From NCBI GenBank assembly GCA_015068655.1, contig SVKC01000005.1, positions 1 to 55,402 of the forward strand: a stretch of DNA of 55,402 nucleotides, in the 5' to 3' direction. The DNA is from Oscillospiraceae bacterium. Its GTDB lineage: Bacteria > Bacillota > Clostridia > Monoglobales > Monoglobaceae. A program made the translations under genes and the position numbers. The notes beneath the pieces were generated by a model, which saw nothing but the letters and a program-made list of their open reading frames with translations, had not been told where the DNA came from and did not search any database. Below, piece after piece: positions 17,436 to 27,249 of this stretch. Each line of letters begins with the position of its first letter. Position 1 is the first letter of the stretch.

Positions 17436-18344
17436 TTATTTTTTAATCTTTTCCAATATTCCTTCAAGCTCTTCGTTGCTGAAATATTCGATTTCGATTT
17501 TGCCTTTATTTTTTCCGTTTTTGATAGTTACTTTCGAACCAAGTCTTCCGGAAATTTCAAGCTCAAGGTCCTTGAAATATTTTTCAACATTTTTGTCCAC
17601 AGTCGGAGGTGTTGCAATTTTCTTCTGTGAGCCGAAATTCGCAACAAGCTTTTCAACCTGACGTACGTTCAAACCTTCTTCAACGATTTTTTCAGCAATC
17701 TCAAGTCTGTCCCCTTCCTTTTCAATAGAAAGAAGGGCACGTGCGTGACCCTGAGAAAGCTCACCATAAATCACCATAGCTTTGAGTTTTTCTGAAAGTC
17801 CATTGAGACGAAGAGCATTGGCAACAGCACTACGGCTTTTTCCAACTCTTTGTGAAACATCCTCCTGAGTCATACCAAAGGTGTCCATAAGCTTTCGATA
17901 ACCCTCTGCTTCTTCGATAGGGTTCAAATCCTCACGCTGGAGATTTTCCACAAGGGCAAGCTCCATAATCTGTTTTTCGGTATACTCACCTTCAACACAC
18001 GGAACCTCGCTCAGCCCCGCAAGCTTGGCAGCACGCCATCTTCTTTCACCGGCAATAATTGTATACATCCCGTCTTTTCTGGGCTTTACAACAATGGGTT
18101 GAATGAGACCGTGCTCCTTTATGGACTCCGCCAAAGCCTCAAGCTTTTCTTTTTCGAAGTGCTTTCTGGGCTGATCAGGATTGGGTTCAATGTCCCTGAT
18201 TTTCAGGAAAAGAGTACCACTGTTTTCGTTTTTTTCAGCTTTTTGATGCTTTTCATCCGAAATTATATTTTCCTGAATATCATCAAAAAATGCATTCAAG
18301 CCGCGACCCATTGCCTTTTTTGCGGGCTTCTTTTTTTCTGTCAT
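17436..18344 (-). CDS. spo0J: Chromosome partitioning protein ParB/Spo0J
   Basis: This 302-aa ParB-family CTP-dependent DNA clamp loads at parS sites and organises the origin region. Visible are the N-terminal segment KAMGRGLNAFF, the CTP-binding ParB motifs (NPDQPRKHFEKEKLEALAESI and IIAGERRWRAAKLAG), the helix-turn-helix that reads parS (TQEDVSQRVGKSRSAVANALRL) and a C-terminal dimerisation domain. It follows soj by 30 nt on the same strand. A parS site lies upstream of soj at 19234. Confidence 0.95.
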   Translation of the reverse strand: MTEKKKPAKKAMGRGLNAFFDDIQENIISDEKHQKAEKNENSGTLFLKIRDIEPNPDQPRKHFEKEKLEALAESIKEHGLIQPIVVKPRKDGMYTIIAGERRWRAAKLAGLSEVPCVEGEYTEKQIMELALVENLQREDLNPIEEAEGYRKLMDTFGMTQEDVSQRVGKSRSAVANALRLNGLSEKLKAMVIYGELSQGHARALLSIEKEGDRLEIAEKIVEEGLNVRQVEKLVANFGSQKKIATPPTVDKNVEKYFKDLELEISGRLGSKVTIKNGKNKGKIEIEYFSNEELEGILEKIKK

Positions 18345-18374
18345 ATTTTCACTTCCTTTCTCACATTACGGAAT

Positions 18375-19139
18375 TTAATTGTTTTTTTCTATTACCTCAG
18401 AGGCAAGCTCGGTATAACATTCTGCACCCTTTGAATGCTTGTCATATTCAATAATCGGTTGTCCAAAGCTCGGTGCTTCCGAAAGTCTTACGTTTCTCGG
18501 AATAACCGTTGCATAAACCTTTTCACGGAAGAACTTTTTCACTTCGTCAACAACCTGAATAGAAAGATTTGTTCTGGCATCAAACATTGTAAGCAGAACA
18601 CCCTCCAAGGTAAGCTCCGGATTGAGTGCCTTTTTCACCATTTTTATAGTATTGGTGAGCTGACTCAAACCTTCAAGAGCATAATATTCACATTGAATAG
18701 GTACAAGAACCGATTCCGCTGCTGAAAAGGAATTGAGAGTAATAAGTCCCAGTGACGGCGGACAATCAATAAATATAAAGTCAAAATTATCCTTTATTTC
18801 ACGGATTGAATTTTTCAGAACATATTCACGGTTCTCCTTCATAACAAGCTCAAGCTCAGCACCTGCGAGATTTATATTCGAAGGACAAATCCACAGATTG
18901 TCAAAGCCCGTATCAATCAAAACCTCACTCATCGGAGTTTCATTTATTATGCAATCATATACAGAGGTTTCCACACTGCGTGGGTCAACACCAAGACCGC
19001 TTGTGCTGTTTCCCTGAGGGTCAATATCTATAAGAAGAGTTTTCTTTCCAAGCTTTCCGAGGCAGGCACTAAGATTAACGGCAGTTGTAGTTTTTCCGAC
19101 ACCGCCTTTTTGGTTTGCAACTGCAATAACCTTTCCCAT
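18375..19139 (-). CDS. soj: Chromosome partitioning ATPase ParA/Soj
   Basis: This 254-aa Walker-type ATPase has the deviant Walker A motif KGGVGKTTT near the N-terminus (NQKGGVGKTTTAVNLSA), LLIDIDPQGN, and FIFIDCPPSLG as Walker B. It works with Spo0J in origin segregation and control of replication initiation. The second ATG (19139) is taken as start because GAGGAGG is seven bases upstream; it abuts the first ATG directly. The pair soj-spo0J lies left of the origin, as in other Firmicutes, but separated from rsmG by about 12 kb. Confidence 0.95.
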   Translation of the reverse strand: MGKVIAVANQKGGVGKTTTAVNLSACLGKLGKKTLLIDIDPQGNSTSGLGVDPRSVETSVYDCIINETPMSEVLIDTGFDNLWICPSNINLAGAELELVMKENREYVLKNSIREIKDNFDFIFIDCPPSLGLITLNSFSAAESVLVPIQCEYYALEGLSQLTNTIKMVKKALNPELTLEGVLLTMFDARTNLSIQVVDEVKKFFREKVYATVIPRNVRLSEAPSFGQPIIEYDKHSKGAECYTELASEVIEKNN

Positions 19140-19233
19140 CTTCATCCTCCTCTTTTTTTATGTATAATCATTCTACCACTTTTCGACATTAATTACAATA
19201 TCTATTTTAAAAAAATTTAGAAAATTTTAAAAA

Positions 19234-19249
19234 TGTTTCACGTGAAACA
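19234..19249. other. parS centromere site
   Basis: TGTTTCACGTGAAACA is a perfect 16-bp palindrome identical to the canonical bacterial parS consensus. It lies in the gap between soj and the MATE gene, 13.6 kb from the putative oriC. Confidence 0.97.
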
Positions 19250-19250
19250 T

Positions 19251-20588
19251 TTATGTTTTCACAAGATTTTTTATCCATTTTTTTGATTTGAACCGCCATA
19301 TTGAAAGAGCAAGCTTTGCTACTTCTTCACTCATCATCATTACATAAATCCATTCAAGAGGAAGCTCAAAAACAAGTCCTGCCAAAAGAACACAGGGAAC
19401 ACCAATAATCCACATTGAAGAAATATCAATCAACGCCGCAAAATTTGTGTCTCCTCCGTTTCGAAACACACCTACAATAAAGAAGAACGTAAGAGCTTTC
19501 ACGGTCATTATCAGAGCTGTCAGGAAAAGAATGTTGAGTGTCTTTTCGAGAATTTCAGGTTCTACGTTGTAAGGGATGAGAACCAGAGGTCTGATTACAA
19601 TAAACACCCCTGCAACCGCAATGGAAAATACAGTGTTAAGAATACAAAGCCTTTTGGAAACCTTGTATGCATTGTCAAAGTCTCCTGAACCAACAAGCTT
19701 TCCCACAAGTATTCCTGCTGCATTACCGCCGCCATGAAAGAACACCAGAAGAAGTCTTTCAATGTTCTGCACAATAGTTATAACCACGAGCGCTTCTGTA
19801 CTCACCTGAGAAAAAACCCAGGAATAAGTTATTGTTCCGAGTGCCCAGGCACTTTCGTTGAGAGTTACGGGAAGAGCCGCCTTGAAATACTTTTTCAGCA
19901 TTCCCTTTTCAAATGTAAACATTTCTGAAAAAGCTGCCGCCTGAATTAGCTTTTTCCCATACACAGCTCCAAGAATAACAAGAAGCTCTGTTCCTCTTGC
20001 AATAACCGTTGCAATTGCCGCACCTTCAATTCCCAGAATGGGAGCACCGAGCTTTCCGTAAATCAAAATCCAGTTTGCAGCCAAATTGACAATCAAGCCA
20101 ATAAATCTTGCCGCAAAAGAAATATTTGCTTTTTCGCTGCAGCAAAGGCTCATATCATATGCAGCGGTAATTCCCGAAAGAACGTATGAAAAGCATACTA
20201 TCCTCAAATACTTTACGCCGTAACCGATAACCGCCTTTTCTTCGCTGAACACAGCCATAATAAGCTGCGGAGCAAAGACAGAAATTAAAATAAACAAAGC
20301 GGACAAGCCCGCCACAAGCATAAGATTAATTCCAAGAACCTTACGCATATTTTTTATGTCACCGGCTCCCCAGTATTGAGATGCAAACACTCCCGCACCG
20401 CCGCACATTCCAAAAACAACAACCGTAAAAAGAAAATACCACTGATTTGCAATTCCTACGGCTGCAATAATATCAGTTCCGAGAGGACCGAGCATTACCG
20501 TATCAAGAAGATTTATGAATGCCGCAATAAGCTCCTTCAATGCCATTGGAACAAGCAGTATAAAAAAGCTTTTATAAAATGAAGTCAA
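19251..20588 (-). CDS. MATE-family efflux transporter
   Basis: This 445-aa integral membrane protein belongs to the MATE (NorM/DinF) family, which exports drugs or metabolites in exchange for sodium or protons. It has about twelve hydrophobic segments and family motifs such as LLDTVMLGPLGTDIIAAVG in the first repeat and GNAAGILVGKLVGSGD in the second half. The most upstream start is a TTG at 20588 (after AAGCGGTGAT); no better ATG lies near the family N-terminus. The parS site overlaps its 3' flank. The substrate cannot be inferred. Confidence 0.92.
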   Translation of the reverse strand: MTSFYKSFFILLVPMALKELIAAFINLLDTVMLGPLGTDIIAAVGIANQWYFLFTVVVFGMCGGAGVFASQYWGAGDIKNMRKVLGINLMLVAGLSALFILISVFAPQLIMAVFSEEKAVIGYGVKYLRIVCFSYVLSGITAAYDMSLCCSEKANISFAARFIGLIVNLAANWILIYGKLGAPILGIEGAAIATVIARGTELLVILGAVYGKKLIQAAAFSEMFTFEKGMLKKYFKAALPVTLNESAWALGTITYSWVFSQVSTEALVVITIVQNIERLLLVFFHGGGNAAGILVGKLVGSGDFDNAYKVSKRLCILNTVFSIAVAGVFIVIRPLVLIPYNVEPEILEKTLNILFLTALIMTVKALTFFFIVGVFRNGGDTNFAALIDISSMWIIGVPCVLLAGLVFELPLEWIYVMMMSEEVAKLALSIWRFKSKKWIKNLVKT

Positions 20589-20612
20589 AATATCACCGCT
20601 TTTCTGAAAGAT

Positions 20613-20640
20613 ACAAGGAACGGTTCAAAACCGTTCCTGC
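20613..20640. terminator. Hairpin between tex and the MATE gene
   Basis: GGAACGGTT / AACCGTTCC form a 9-bp perfect stem with a 3-nt loop, just after the tex stop on the minus strand. The downstream U-run is poor, so termination may be weak. Confidence 0.5.
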
Positions 20641-20651
20641 CTTTATTTCTG

Positions 20652-22808
20652 TCAATCAATACCTCTCATTGTGAGAGAAATTCTCTTTTTCTCAAGATTA
20701 ACCTCAAGAACCTTTACCTTCACAATATCACCAATTGATACAACGTCCATAGGATGCTTCACAAACTTGTCGCTGAGCTGTGAAATATGAACCAATCCGT
20801 CCTGATGAACACCTATATCTACAAACGCTCCAAAGTCAATAACATTTCTCACAGTTCCCGTCAAAATCATATCAGGCTTCAGGTCTTCCATACTCATAAC
20901 ATCTTCCCGGAGAAGTGGCTGCTCAACAGAATCTCTGGGGTCACGTCCCGGTTTTGTTATTTCGTCAACAATATCCCGAAGTGTGGGAACGCCTATTCCA
21001 AGCTCGTTTGCAAGAGCCGTCAAGTCCTTGTCCTTCATACGTGTCTTTATGTCAGAAAGATTTCCTTCTTCCACATCCTTCATTGTATAACCCAGGTATT
21101 CAATAAGCTTTTCTGCCGCACTGTAGCTTTCAGGATGCACCGCAGTATTGTCAAGTACATTCTTTCCGCCCGAAATTCTCAAAAATCCGGCACACTGTTC
21201 AAAGGCTTTCGTTCCAAGCTTTCCAACCTTTTTGAGCTGTGCTCTGCTTGTAAATCTTCCTTCTTCTTCCCTATATTTTACAATATTGGAAGCAATTGTA
21301 GAATTTATACCTGAAATATATTGAAGCAGGGGAGCAGATGCTGTATTCAAATCAACACCAACCGAGTTCACACAATCTTCAACAACACCGCCCAGAACCT
21401 CTCCCAGACGCTTCTGGTTCATATCGTGCTGGTATTGACCCACACCAATTGCCTTTGGTTCAATCTTCACAAGCTCCGCAAGAGGGTCCTGAACACGTCT
21501 TGCAATAGAGATTGCACTACGTTGTGTTACGTCAAAGTCAGGAAATTCCTCGGTTGCAAGCTTTGATGCAGAATAAACCGATGCACCAGCCTCGTTTGTC
21601 ATAATATACTTCACCTTACACTCTGGAATTTCTTTTATCAAGTTTGCCGCAAAGATTTCTGTTTCCTTTGAAGCTGTTCCGTTTCCGATTGAGATGAGAG
21701 TTATATTATGCTTCTTTATAAGTCCCTTAATCAAAGCCTTTGCTGATTCCTTCTGACCTTCGGAGTGAGTTATATAAATTACACCCGTGTCAAGAACCTT
21801 TCCCGTTTCATCAACAACACCAACCTTGCAGCCCGTACGGTAGCCGGGGTCAAGTCCCAGCACCACCTGTCCACGGATAGGTGCTTGCATAAGAAGGTTT
21901 TTGAGATTTACCTTGAAGACTTGCATTGCCTGTTCCTGAGCCGCATCTGTCAGCTCATTTCTTATTTCCCTTTCAATACTGGGCTGAATAAGACGTGTGT
22001 ATGCATCCTCTGTTGCCGCTTCCACAAGGTATGCAGTAATAGAGCTGCTATCCGAAATTTCGGAATCCTTCAGGTATTTGAGAATTTTTTCTTCATCACA
22101 GGAAACAGAAACCGACAAAAACTTTTCATTTTCGCCACGGTCAATAGCAAGAACACGGTGGGGAACAGCTTTTGTTACCGGCTCTGCAAAATCGTAGTAA
22201 GTTTCATAAACCGAGGATTCTTCCGTTGCCGCCTTTGACTGAAGAATACCCGTCTTTGTTGTTATCTCGCGGATTTCCTTTCTGTGTTCTGCATTATCCG
22301 AAACAATTTCAGCAATAATATCCATTGCTCCCTGAAGTGCATCCTCCACTGTTTCAACGCCCTTTTCGGGATTAATGTATTCGGATGCAAGTGCTTCAAC
22401 AGATTCCGCCTTTGTATTCTGGAGATAAATGATTGTAGCCAGAGGTTCAAGACCTTTTTCCTTTGCAACAGTTGCACGGGTTCTGCGCTTGGGACGATAA
22501 GGACGATAAATATCCTCAAGCTCCGAAAGCTTTTCCGCCTTGTCAATTTCTGCCGCAAGCTCTTCCGTAAGCTTTCCCTGTTCTTCAATTATGCGTTTTA
22601 TGTCCGCTTTTCTTTCCTCCATATTCCGAAGATAAGTGAGGCGATCTGAAAATGTACGGAGTATTTCGTCATTCAGTTCACCTGTTACCTCCTTTCGGTA
22701 ACGTGAAATGAAGGGTATCGTATTTCCCTCATCAAGAAGTGCAATGGTGTTGTCAACCTGCCACTGCTTTAGCTCCAGTTCCTGAGCAATTTTTTCTGCT
22801 ATTGTCAT
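20652..22808 (-). CDS. tex: Tex-family transcription accessory protein with S1 domain
   Basis: This 718-aa Tex protein binds nucleic acid and associates with transcription. The order is the N-terminal helical region (EKIAQELELKQWQVDNTIALLDEGNTIPFISRYRKE), a YqgF-like RNase H fold (VLGLDPGYRTGCKVGVVD at about residue 320), helix-hairpin-helix repeats (INSTIASNIVKYREEEGRFTSRAQLKKV) and a C-terminal S1 domain (GTVRNVIDFGAFVDIGVHQDGLVHISQL). It starts at an ATG with AAAGGAAA upstream. It is the standard length and complete. Confidence 0.96.
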   Translation of the reverse strand: MTIAEKIAQELELKQWQVDNTIALLDEGNTIPFISRYRKEVTGELNDEILRTFSDRLTYLRNMEERKADIKRIIEEQGKLTEELAAEIDKAEKLSELEDIYRPYRPKRRTRATVAKEKGLEPLATIIYLQNTKAESVEALASEYINPEKGVETVEDALQGAMDIIAEIVSDNAEHRKEIREITTKTGILQSKAATEESSVYETYYDFAEPVTKAVPHRVLAIDRGENEKFLSVSVSCDEEKILKYLKDSEISDSSSITAYLVEAATEDAYTRLIQPSIEREIRNELTDAAQEQAMQVFKVNLKNLLMQAPIRGQVVLGLDPGYRTGCKVGVVDETGKVLDTGVIYITHSEGQKESAKALIKGLIKKHNITLISIGNGTASKETEIFAANLIKEIPECKVKYIMTNEAGASVYSASKLATEEFPDFDVTQRSAISIARRVQDPLAELVKIEPKAIGVGQYQHDMNQKRLGEVLGGVVEDCVNSVGVDLNTASAPLLQYISGINSTIASNIVKYREEEGRFTSRAQLKKVGKLGTKAFEQCAGFLRISGGKNVLDNTAVHPESYSAAEKLIEYLGYTMKDVEEGNLSDIKTRMKDKDLTALANELGIGVPTLRDIVDEITKPGRDPRDSVEQPLLREDVMSMEDLKPDMILTGTVRNVIDFGAFVDIGVHQDGLVHISQLSDKFVKHPMDVVSIGDIVKVKVLEVNLEKKRISLTMRGID

Positions 22809-22891
22809 AATTATTTTCCTTTCGTTTTATATTTTACTCCCTCCGGCTTTTGCTTCGCAAAACCCACCTCGCAACTAAAGGAGTTCAAAAT

Positions 22892-25800
22892 CTAAAATTC
22901 GTCAAACAGCGTAAGCTGGCTTGTTTCACTCATTCCTTTGAGACAGCCGTTTTCCGAAAGAGTTTCTATTACAGTTTTGGTGAGCTTTGCTCTTTGCTTC
23001 AAATCCTCAATTGAAACAAACTCACCATTTTGTCTGGCATCAACAATATTCTGTGCCGCCGCATCACCCACACCCTGAAAGGCGTTTATGGGGAGACGGA
23101 TTTTTCCGTCAACTCTCTGGAACTTGAAGGCATCCGATTCATAAAGGTCAACGGGCATAAACTCAAAACCTCTTTGATACATTTCGTGAACAATTTCACA
23201 GATTGTATAAACACTCTTTTCTGTTGCCGACCATTCATTCTGACGCATTTCAAGATTTTTCATTTCTGCAACCAAATGCTCATCACCCTGAGCCATAATC
23301 TTTCCGTCAAACAAGTCCGCACGGACAGTATAGTATGCAATATAAAATTCCAAGGGATGATGAACCTTGAAATATGCAACTCTGAACGCCATCATAACAT
23401 AAGCCGCAGCGTGAGCTTTCGGGAACATATACTTGATTTTCTTACAGGATTCAATGTACCAGTCGGGAACATTGTTCTCACGCATAGGAATTTCATATTC
23501 CTCGGGCATACCTTCCTTTGCGGCACGACCCTTTCTGACAAACTCCATAATCTTGAAGGCAAGCCCCGGCTCGACACCCTTGTTCATAAGATATGTCATA
23601 ATATCATCACGAACACCGATAACCTCCGAAAGAGTTGCTGTTCCGGCTTTTATAAGCTCCTGGGCATTACCCAGCCAAACGTCCGTACCGTGAGAAAGTC
23701 CTGCAATGAGAACCAGCTCATAAAAGGTTGTTGGAAGTGTATCAAGAAGCATCTGTCTTGTGAAGGATGTTCCGAACTCGGGAATCCCGAAGGTTCCAAC
23801 CTTGCTCTTTATCTGCTCGGGAGTAACTCCAATTGTCTCTGTGCTTGAGAAAATTTTCATAGTATCAGGGTCATCAAGTGGAATCTTTGTAGCATCAAGC
23901 CCCGTAAGGTTTTCAAGCATTCTTATTGTTGACGGGTCATCATGACCCAGAATATCAAGCTTCAAAAGGTTGTCGTGTATAGAATGGAAGTCAAAGTGCG
24001 TAGTTATAATCCCCGAATCCTTCTTTTCAGCAGGATGCTGAACAGGGCAAAACTCGTGAATGTCCATTGTCTTTGGACATACAATAATACCGCCCGGATG
24101 CTGACCTGTGGTATTCTTTATGTCAACGAGTCCCTTCGAAACTCTTTTCAGCTCTGCCTGAGATGGTTTGACTCCCTTCTTTTCATAATACTTTTTGGCA
24201 TAAAATCCTATTGCCGTCTTGTCCGCAATTGTACCGATTGTGCCTGCTTTGAACACAAAAGCATCTCCAAACAGCTCACCGACATATTTGTGAGCTGTTG
24301 CCTGATACTCACCTGAAAAGTTAAGGTCAATATCAGGAACCTTGTCGCCCTTGAAACCGAGAAATGTTTCAAAGGGAATATTGAAGCCGTCCTTGTGAAG
24401 CTTTTCGCCGCACTCGGGACAGATTTTGTCGGGCATATCTATTCCAATATTATATTCACCCTTGGTGAAAAACTCGCTGTGCTTGCACTTTCGGCATATA
24501 TAATGGGGAGCAAGAGCATTTACTTCCGTAATTCCCGAAAGATAAGCGGCAAAGCTCGAACCAACAGAACCACGGGAGCCAACAAGATATCCCGCCTCAT
24601 TTGATTTTTTCACCAGCTTGTGAGCAATCATATACATAACCGCATAACCGTATTTCAGAATACAGCCCAGCTCTCTGTCCATTCTTTCCTTTACGATAGC
24701 AGGAAGGTTTTCGCCATATTCACGATAAGCCTTTTCGTGACACATATTCTCAAGGTCCTGCTCACAGTTTTCAATTGATGGGTTGTATGTACCGCCCTTG
24801 AGAGGTTCAATATCTTCAATCATATCCGCAATAAGGTTGGTATTTTTCACAACAACCTCATATGCCTTTTCACGACCCAGATAACTGAATTCCTCCAGCA
24901 TTTCTTCGGTATTTCTGAAATAAAGGGGAGCTTGCATATCCGCATCGCTGTATCCTTGAGCACCCTGAAGAATTTTTCTGTAAAGTGCGTCCGACGGGTC
25001 CATAAAGTGAACATCACAGGTAGCAACAACAGGCTTTCCCATTTCCTCGCCCAGCTCAACAATACGTCTGTTGAATTCCATAAGTGTTTCCTTGTTCGGA
25101 ACATCACCATTTCTTATCATAAATTCATTGTTTCCAAGAGGCTGTATTTCAAGATAGTCGTAGAAAGCCGCAATCTGTTTTATTTCTTCTTCACTTTTTC
25201 CGTCACGGATTGCGATATAAAGCTCACCTTGCTCGCAGGCACTTCCGATAATCAACCCGTCGCGGTATCTGGCAAGCAAACTCTTTGGAATTCTCGGTCT
25301 TTTGTAGAAATAGTCACGGTTTGACTTTGAAATCAGGGTATACATATTTTTGAGACCTGTTTTGTTCTTCGCAAGAAGAATAATATGGTTATAAGGATTT
25401 TTGAGAAGCTCAGGATTGCTGTCAACAGTCCATTCCTCGTCAAGAACCCTTTCTCTTTCTTCCTTTATTAAATGCATTTTTATGAACGCCTCGGCTGTTG
25501 CTGTTGCATCGTCAAGAGCTCTGTGGTGGTTTTCCAAAGAAACACCAAGTCTTTCACAAAGAGCATCCAGATTATGTTTTTTCTCTTCGGGGAAAATCTC
25601 TTTTGAAAAAGCAACAGTATCAAGAATCGGATAATCGTCAAAACTCAGAGTATCATCCTCATGTCTTTGATTATATCTTTCGATTTCAGCTTTAATAAAG
25701 CTCACATCAAATTTTGCATTATGTGCTATAATAATATTTTTTACGTCATTTTTTCTTCCGCAGAATTCTATAAACTCAGGCAAAATTTCATCAATGTTCG

Positions 25801-27229
25801 GTGCATCCTTCACCATTTCATCCGAAATTCCCGTAAGCTTGGTAATTTCAGGCGGAATCGGACGTCCGGGGTTAATAAGCTTCGAGAAGGTGTTCACAAT
25901 TTCCCCGTCCATAATCTTCACGCCGCCGATTTCGGTTATGGTTTCCTTTTCAGGGCTGAGCCCTGTTGTTTCAATATCAAAAACAATATAAATTTTATCT
26001 TTATAGCTTTCAGGAACATTATCCACACCAACAGGAAGGTCATTGAGAAAATAACCTTCTGTTCCGTAGAGTATTTTGAAATCCTGACCGCCTTTTTTTA
26101 TTTTTCCCAAAGCCTTAAAGGCTTCAGGGAACGCCTGGGCAACACCGTGGTCGGTAATAGCAATCGCCGGATGTCCCCACGCAGCCGCACGGTTTATGAG
26201 GTCGGTTGCGGAGGTTATTGCATCCTTTGCACTCATTTTTGTGTGAAGATGAAGTTCAACACGCTTTACCTCCGCATTGTCTCCTCTGGGAGCAGGCTTG
26301 TTGCAAAGCTCAATGCTTTTCACCTTCATTTTTTCACAGCGTGCTCTTTCGTCATAGTCAAAATCACCTCTGACCGTCAGCACATTTCCGCTCTTTATTG
26401 CAGGAAGGATTCTCTTTACCTGTTCAGCCTTGCCGAAAACCTCACAGGTTATGCCCCAACTGTCGTCTCCGATGTCGAAGTTCACAGCAATATACATCAG
26501 CTTTCCTTCCTTGTTGATTTCACGAATGTCCACATCTATAATTTCACCATGAACCGCACAGATACCCATACCTGCACGAAGCTCAATCATTGGTGTTATT
26601 TCTTCTGTTATAGCTTTTCCGTAAATAAGTCCAACTGTGAGAGGCTCACCATCATCACTCTTTGGCGGTTCCTCCTTCTTCACAGGTGCAACAGATGCCG
26701 CAATCTTGTTCAGTTCCTCCTGACGTCTTTCCTTTTCGGAAAAATATGCATCCATATCAAGGCTGTCAGCATCAAGTCTTACTGTTATTTTCCTGTCAAG
26801 CTCATAACTAATAAGCTCCGCCAGAAGCTGAGCGCATTTGTTCTTTTCAAGAATTTCCTTACCGCACTTTACGTTTTTCACCGTAAGCACATCATTTTCA
26901 AGCTCACCACGGCTTCCCACAAGAAAAGCCTTGCATATACTGCATTTTTTGAAAAGCCCTACAAGAAGATTTCGGTAATATTTTTCTGAAAATTCGATAT
27001 TTTTGTATTTAATTTTTATTTCAAGGTCTTCAAGGTTATAAACCTCCTTCACCTGATCGGAAAATGCGAAAAGTTCAGGTCTCGGAATAATTTCATCCGA
27101 ACCAAGCTCAACCTTGATTGACTTGTTTTTCACGTCCACAAGAAAATCAATTACTTCCGCTTTTTCCAGAGTGGCAGCAAGCTTTTGCATTACCGTCACC
27201 TTGTCAAATACGTCCAAAATACCGGCCAT
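22892..27229 (-). CDS. polC: DNA polymerase III alpha subunit, Gram-positive type (PolC)
   Basis: PolC is the replicative polymerase with built-in proofreading. The 1445-aa protein shows, in order, N-terminal domains with an OB fold (about 200-310), a PHP domain starting with VELHLHTKMSAKDAI (about 325), the 3'-5' exonuclease starting at VFDIETTGLSPEKE (about 415) inserted in PHP, a zinc-binding segment (CRKCKHSEFF...CPECGEKL, about 930-960), the palm motif PDIDLNFSGEYQ, and the C-terminal helix-hairpin-helix region. The start has GAAAGGAAAAAAG upstream. ispG and rpiB precede it on the same strand, so they may be one operon. Confidence 0.97.
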   Translation of the reverse strand: MAGILDVFDKVTVMQKLAATLEKAEVIDFLVDVKNKSIKVELGSDEIIPRPELFAFSDQVKEVYNLEDLEIKIKYKNIEFSEKYYRNLLVGLFKKCSICKAFLVGSRGELENDVLTVKNVKCGKEILEKNKCAQLLAELISYELDRKITVRLDADSLDMDAYFSEKERRQEELNKIAASVAPVKKEEPPKSDDGEPLTVGLIYGKAITEEITPMIELRAGMGICAVHGEIIDVDIREINKEGKLMYIAVNFDIGDDSWGITCEVFGKAEQVKRILPAIKSGNVLTVRGDFDYDERARCEKMKVKSIELCNKPAPRGDNAEVKRVELHLHTKMSAKDAITSATDLINRAAAWGHPAIAITDHGVAQAFPEAFKALGKIKKGGQDFKILYGTEGYFLNDLPVGVDNVPESYKDKIYIVFDIETTGLSPEKETITEIGGVKIMDGEIVNTFSKLINPGRPIPPEITKLTGISDEMVKDAPNIDEILPEFIEFCGRKNDVKNIIIAHNAKFDVSFIKAEIERYNQRHEDDTLSFDDYPILDTVAFSKEIFPEEKKHNLDALCERLGVSLENHHRALDDATATAEAFIKMHLIKEERERVLDEEWTVDSNPELLKNPYNHIILLAKNKTGLKNMYTLISKSNRDYFYKRPRIPKSLLARYRDGLIIGSACEQGELYIAIRDGKSEEEIKQIAAFYDYLEIQPLGNNEFMIRNGDVPNKETLMEFNRRIVELGEEMGKPVVATCDVHFMDPSDALYRKILQGAQGYSDADMQAPLYFRNTEEMLEEFSYLGREKAYEVVVKNTNLIADMIEDIEPLKGGTYNPSIENCEQDLENMCHEKAYREYGENLPAIVKERMDRELGCILKYGYAVMYMIAHKLVKKSNEAGYLVGSRGSVGSSFAAYLSGITEVNALAPHYICRKCKHSEFFTKGEYNIGIDMPDKICPECGEKLHKDGFNIPFETFLGFKGDKVPDIDLNFSGEYQATAHKYVGELFGDAFVFKAGTIGTIADKTAIGFYAKKYYEKKGVKPSQAELKRVSKGLVDIKNTTGQHPGGIIVCPKTMDIHEFCPVQHPAEKKDSGIITTHFDFHSIHDNLLKLDILGHDDPSTIRMLENLTGLDATKIPLDDPDTMKIFSSTETIGVTPEQIKSKVGTFGIPEFGTSFTRQMLLDTLPTTFYELVLIAGLSHGTDVWLGNAQELIKAGTATLSEVIGVRDDIMTYLMNKGVEPGLAFKIMEFVRKGRAAKEGMPEEYEIPMRENNVPDWYIESCKKIKYMFPKAHAAAYVMMAFRVAYFKVHHPLEFYIAYYTVRADLFDGKIMAQGDEHLVAEMKNLEMRQNEWSATEKSVYTICEIVHEMYQRGFEFMPVDLYESDAFKFQRVDGKIRLPINAFQGVGDAAAQNIVDARQNGEFVSIEDLKQRAKLTKTVIETLSENGCLKGMSETSQLTLFDEF

Positions 27230-27249
27230 TCTTTTTTCCTTTCTTAATT

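Noticed and set aside
25661-26989. 442-aa open reading frame on the plus strand
   Set aside because: It lies entirely antisense to polC, has no ribosome binding site and the His/Cys/Asn-rich composition of a shadow frame.
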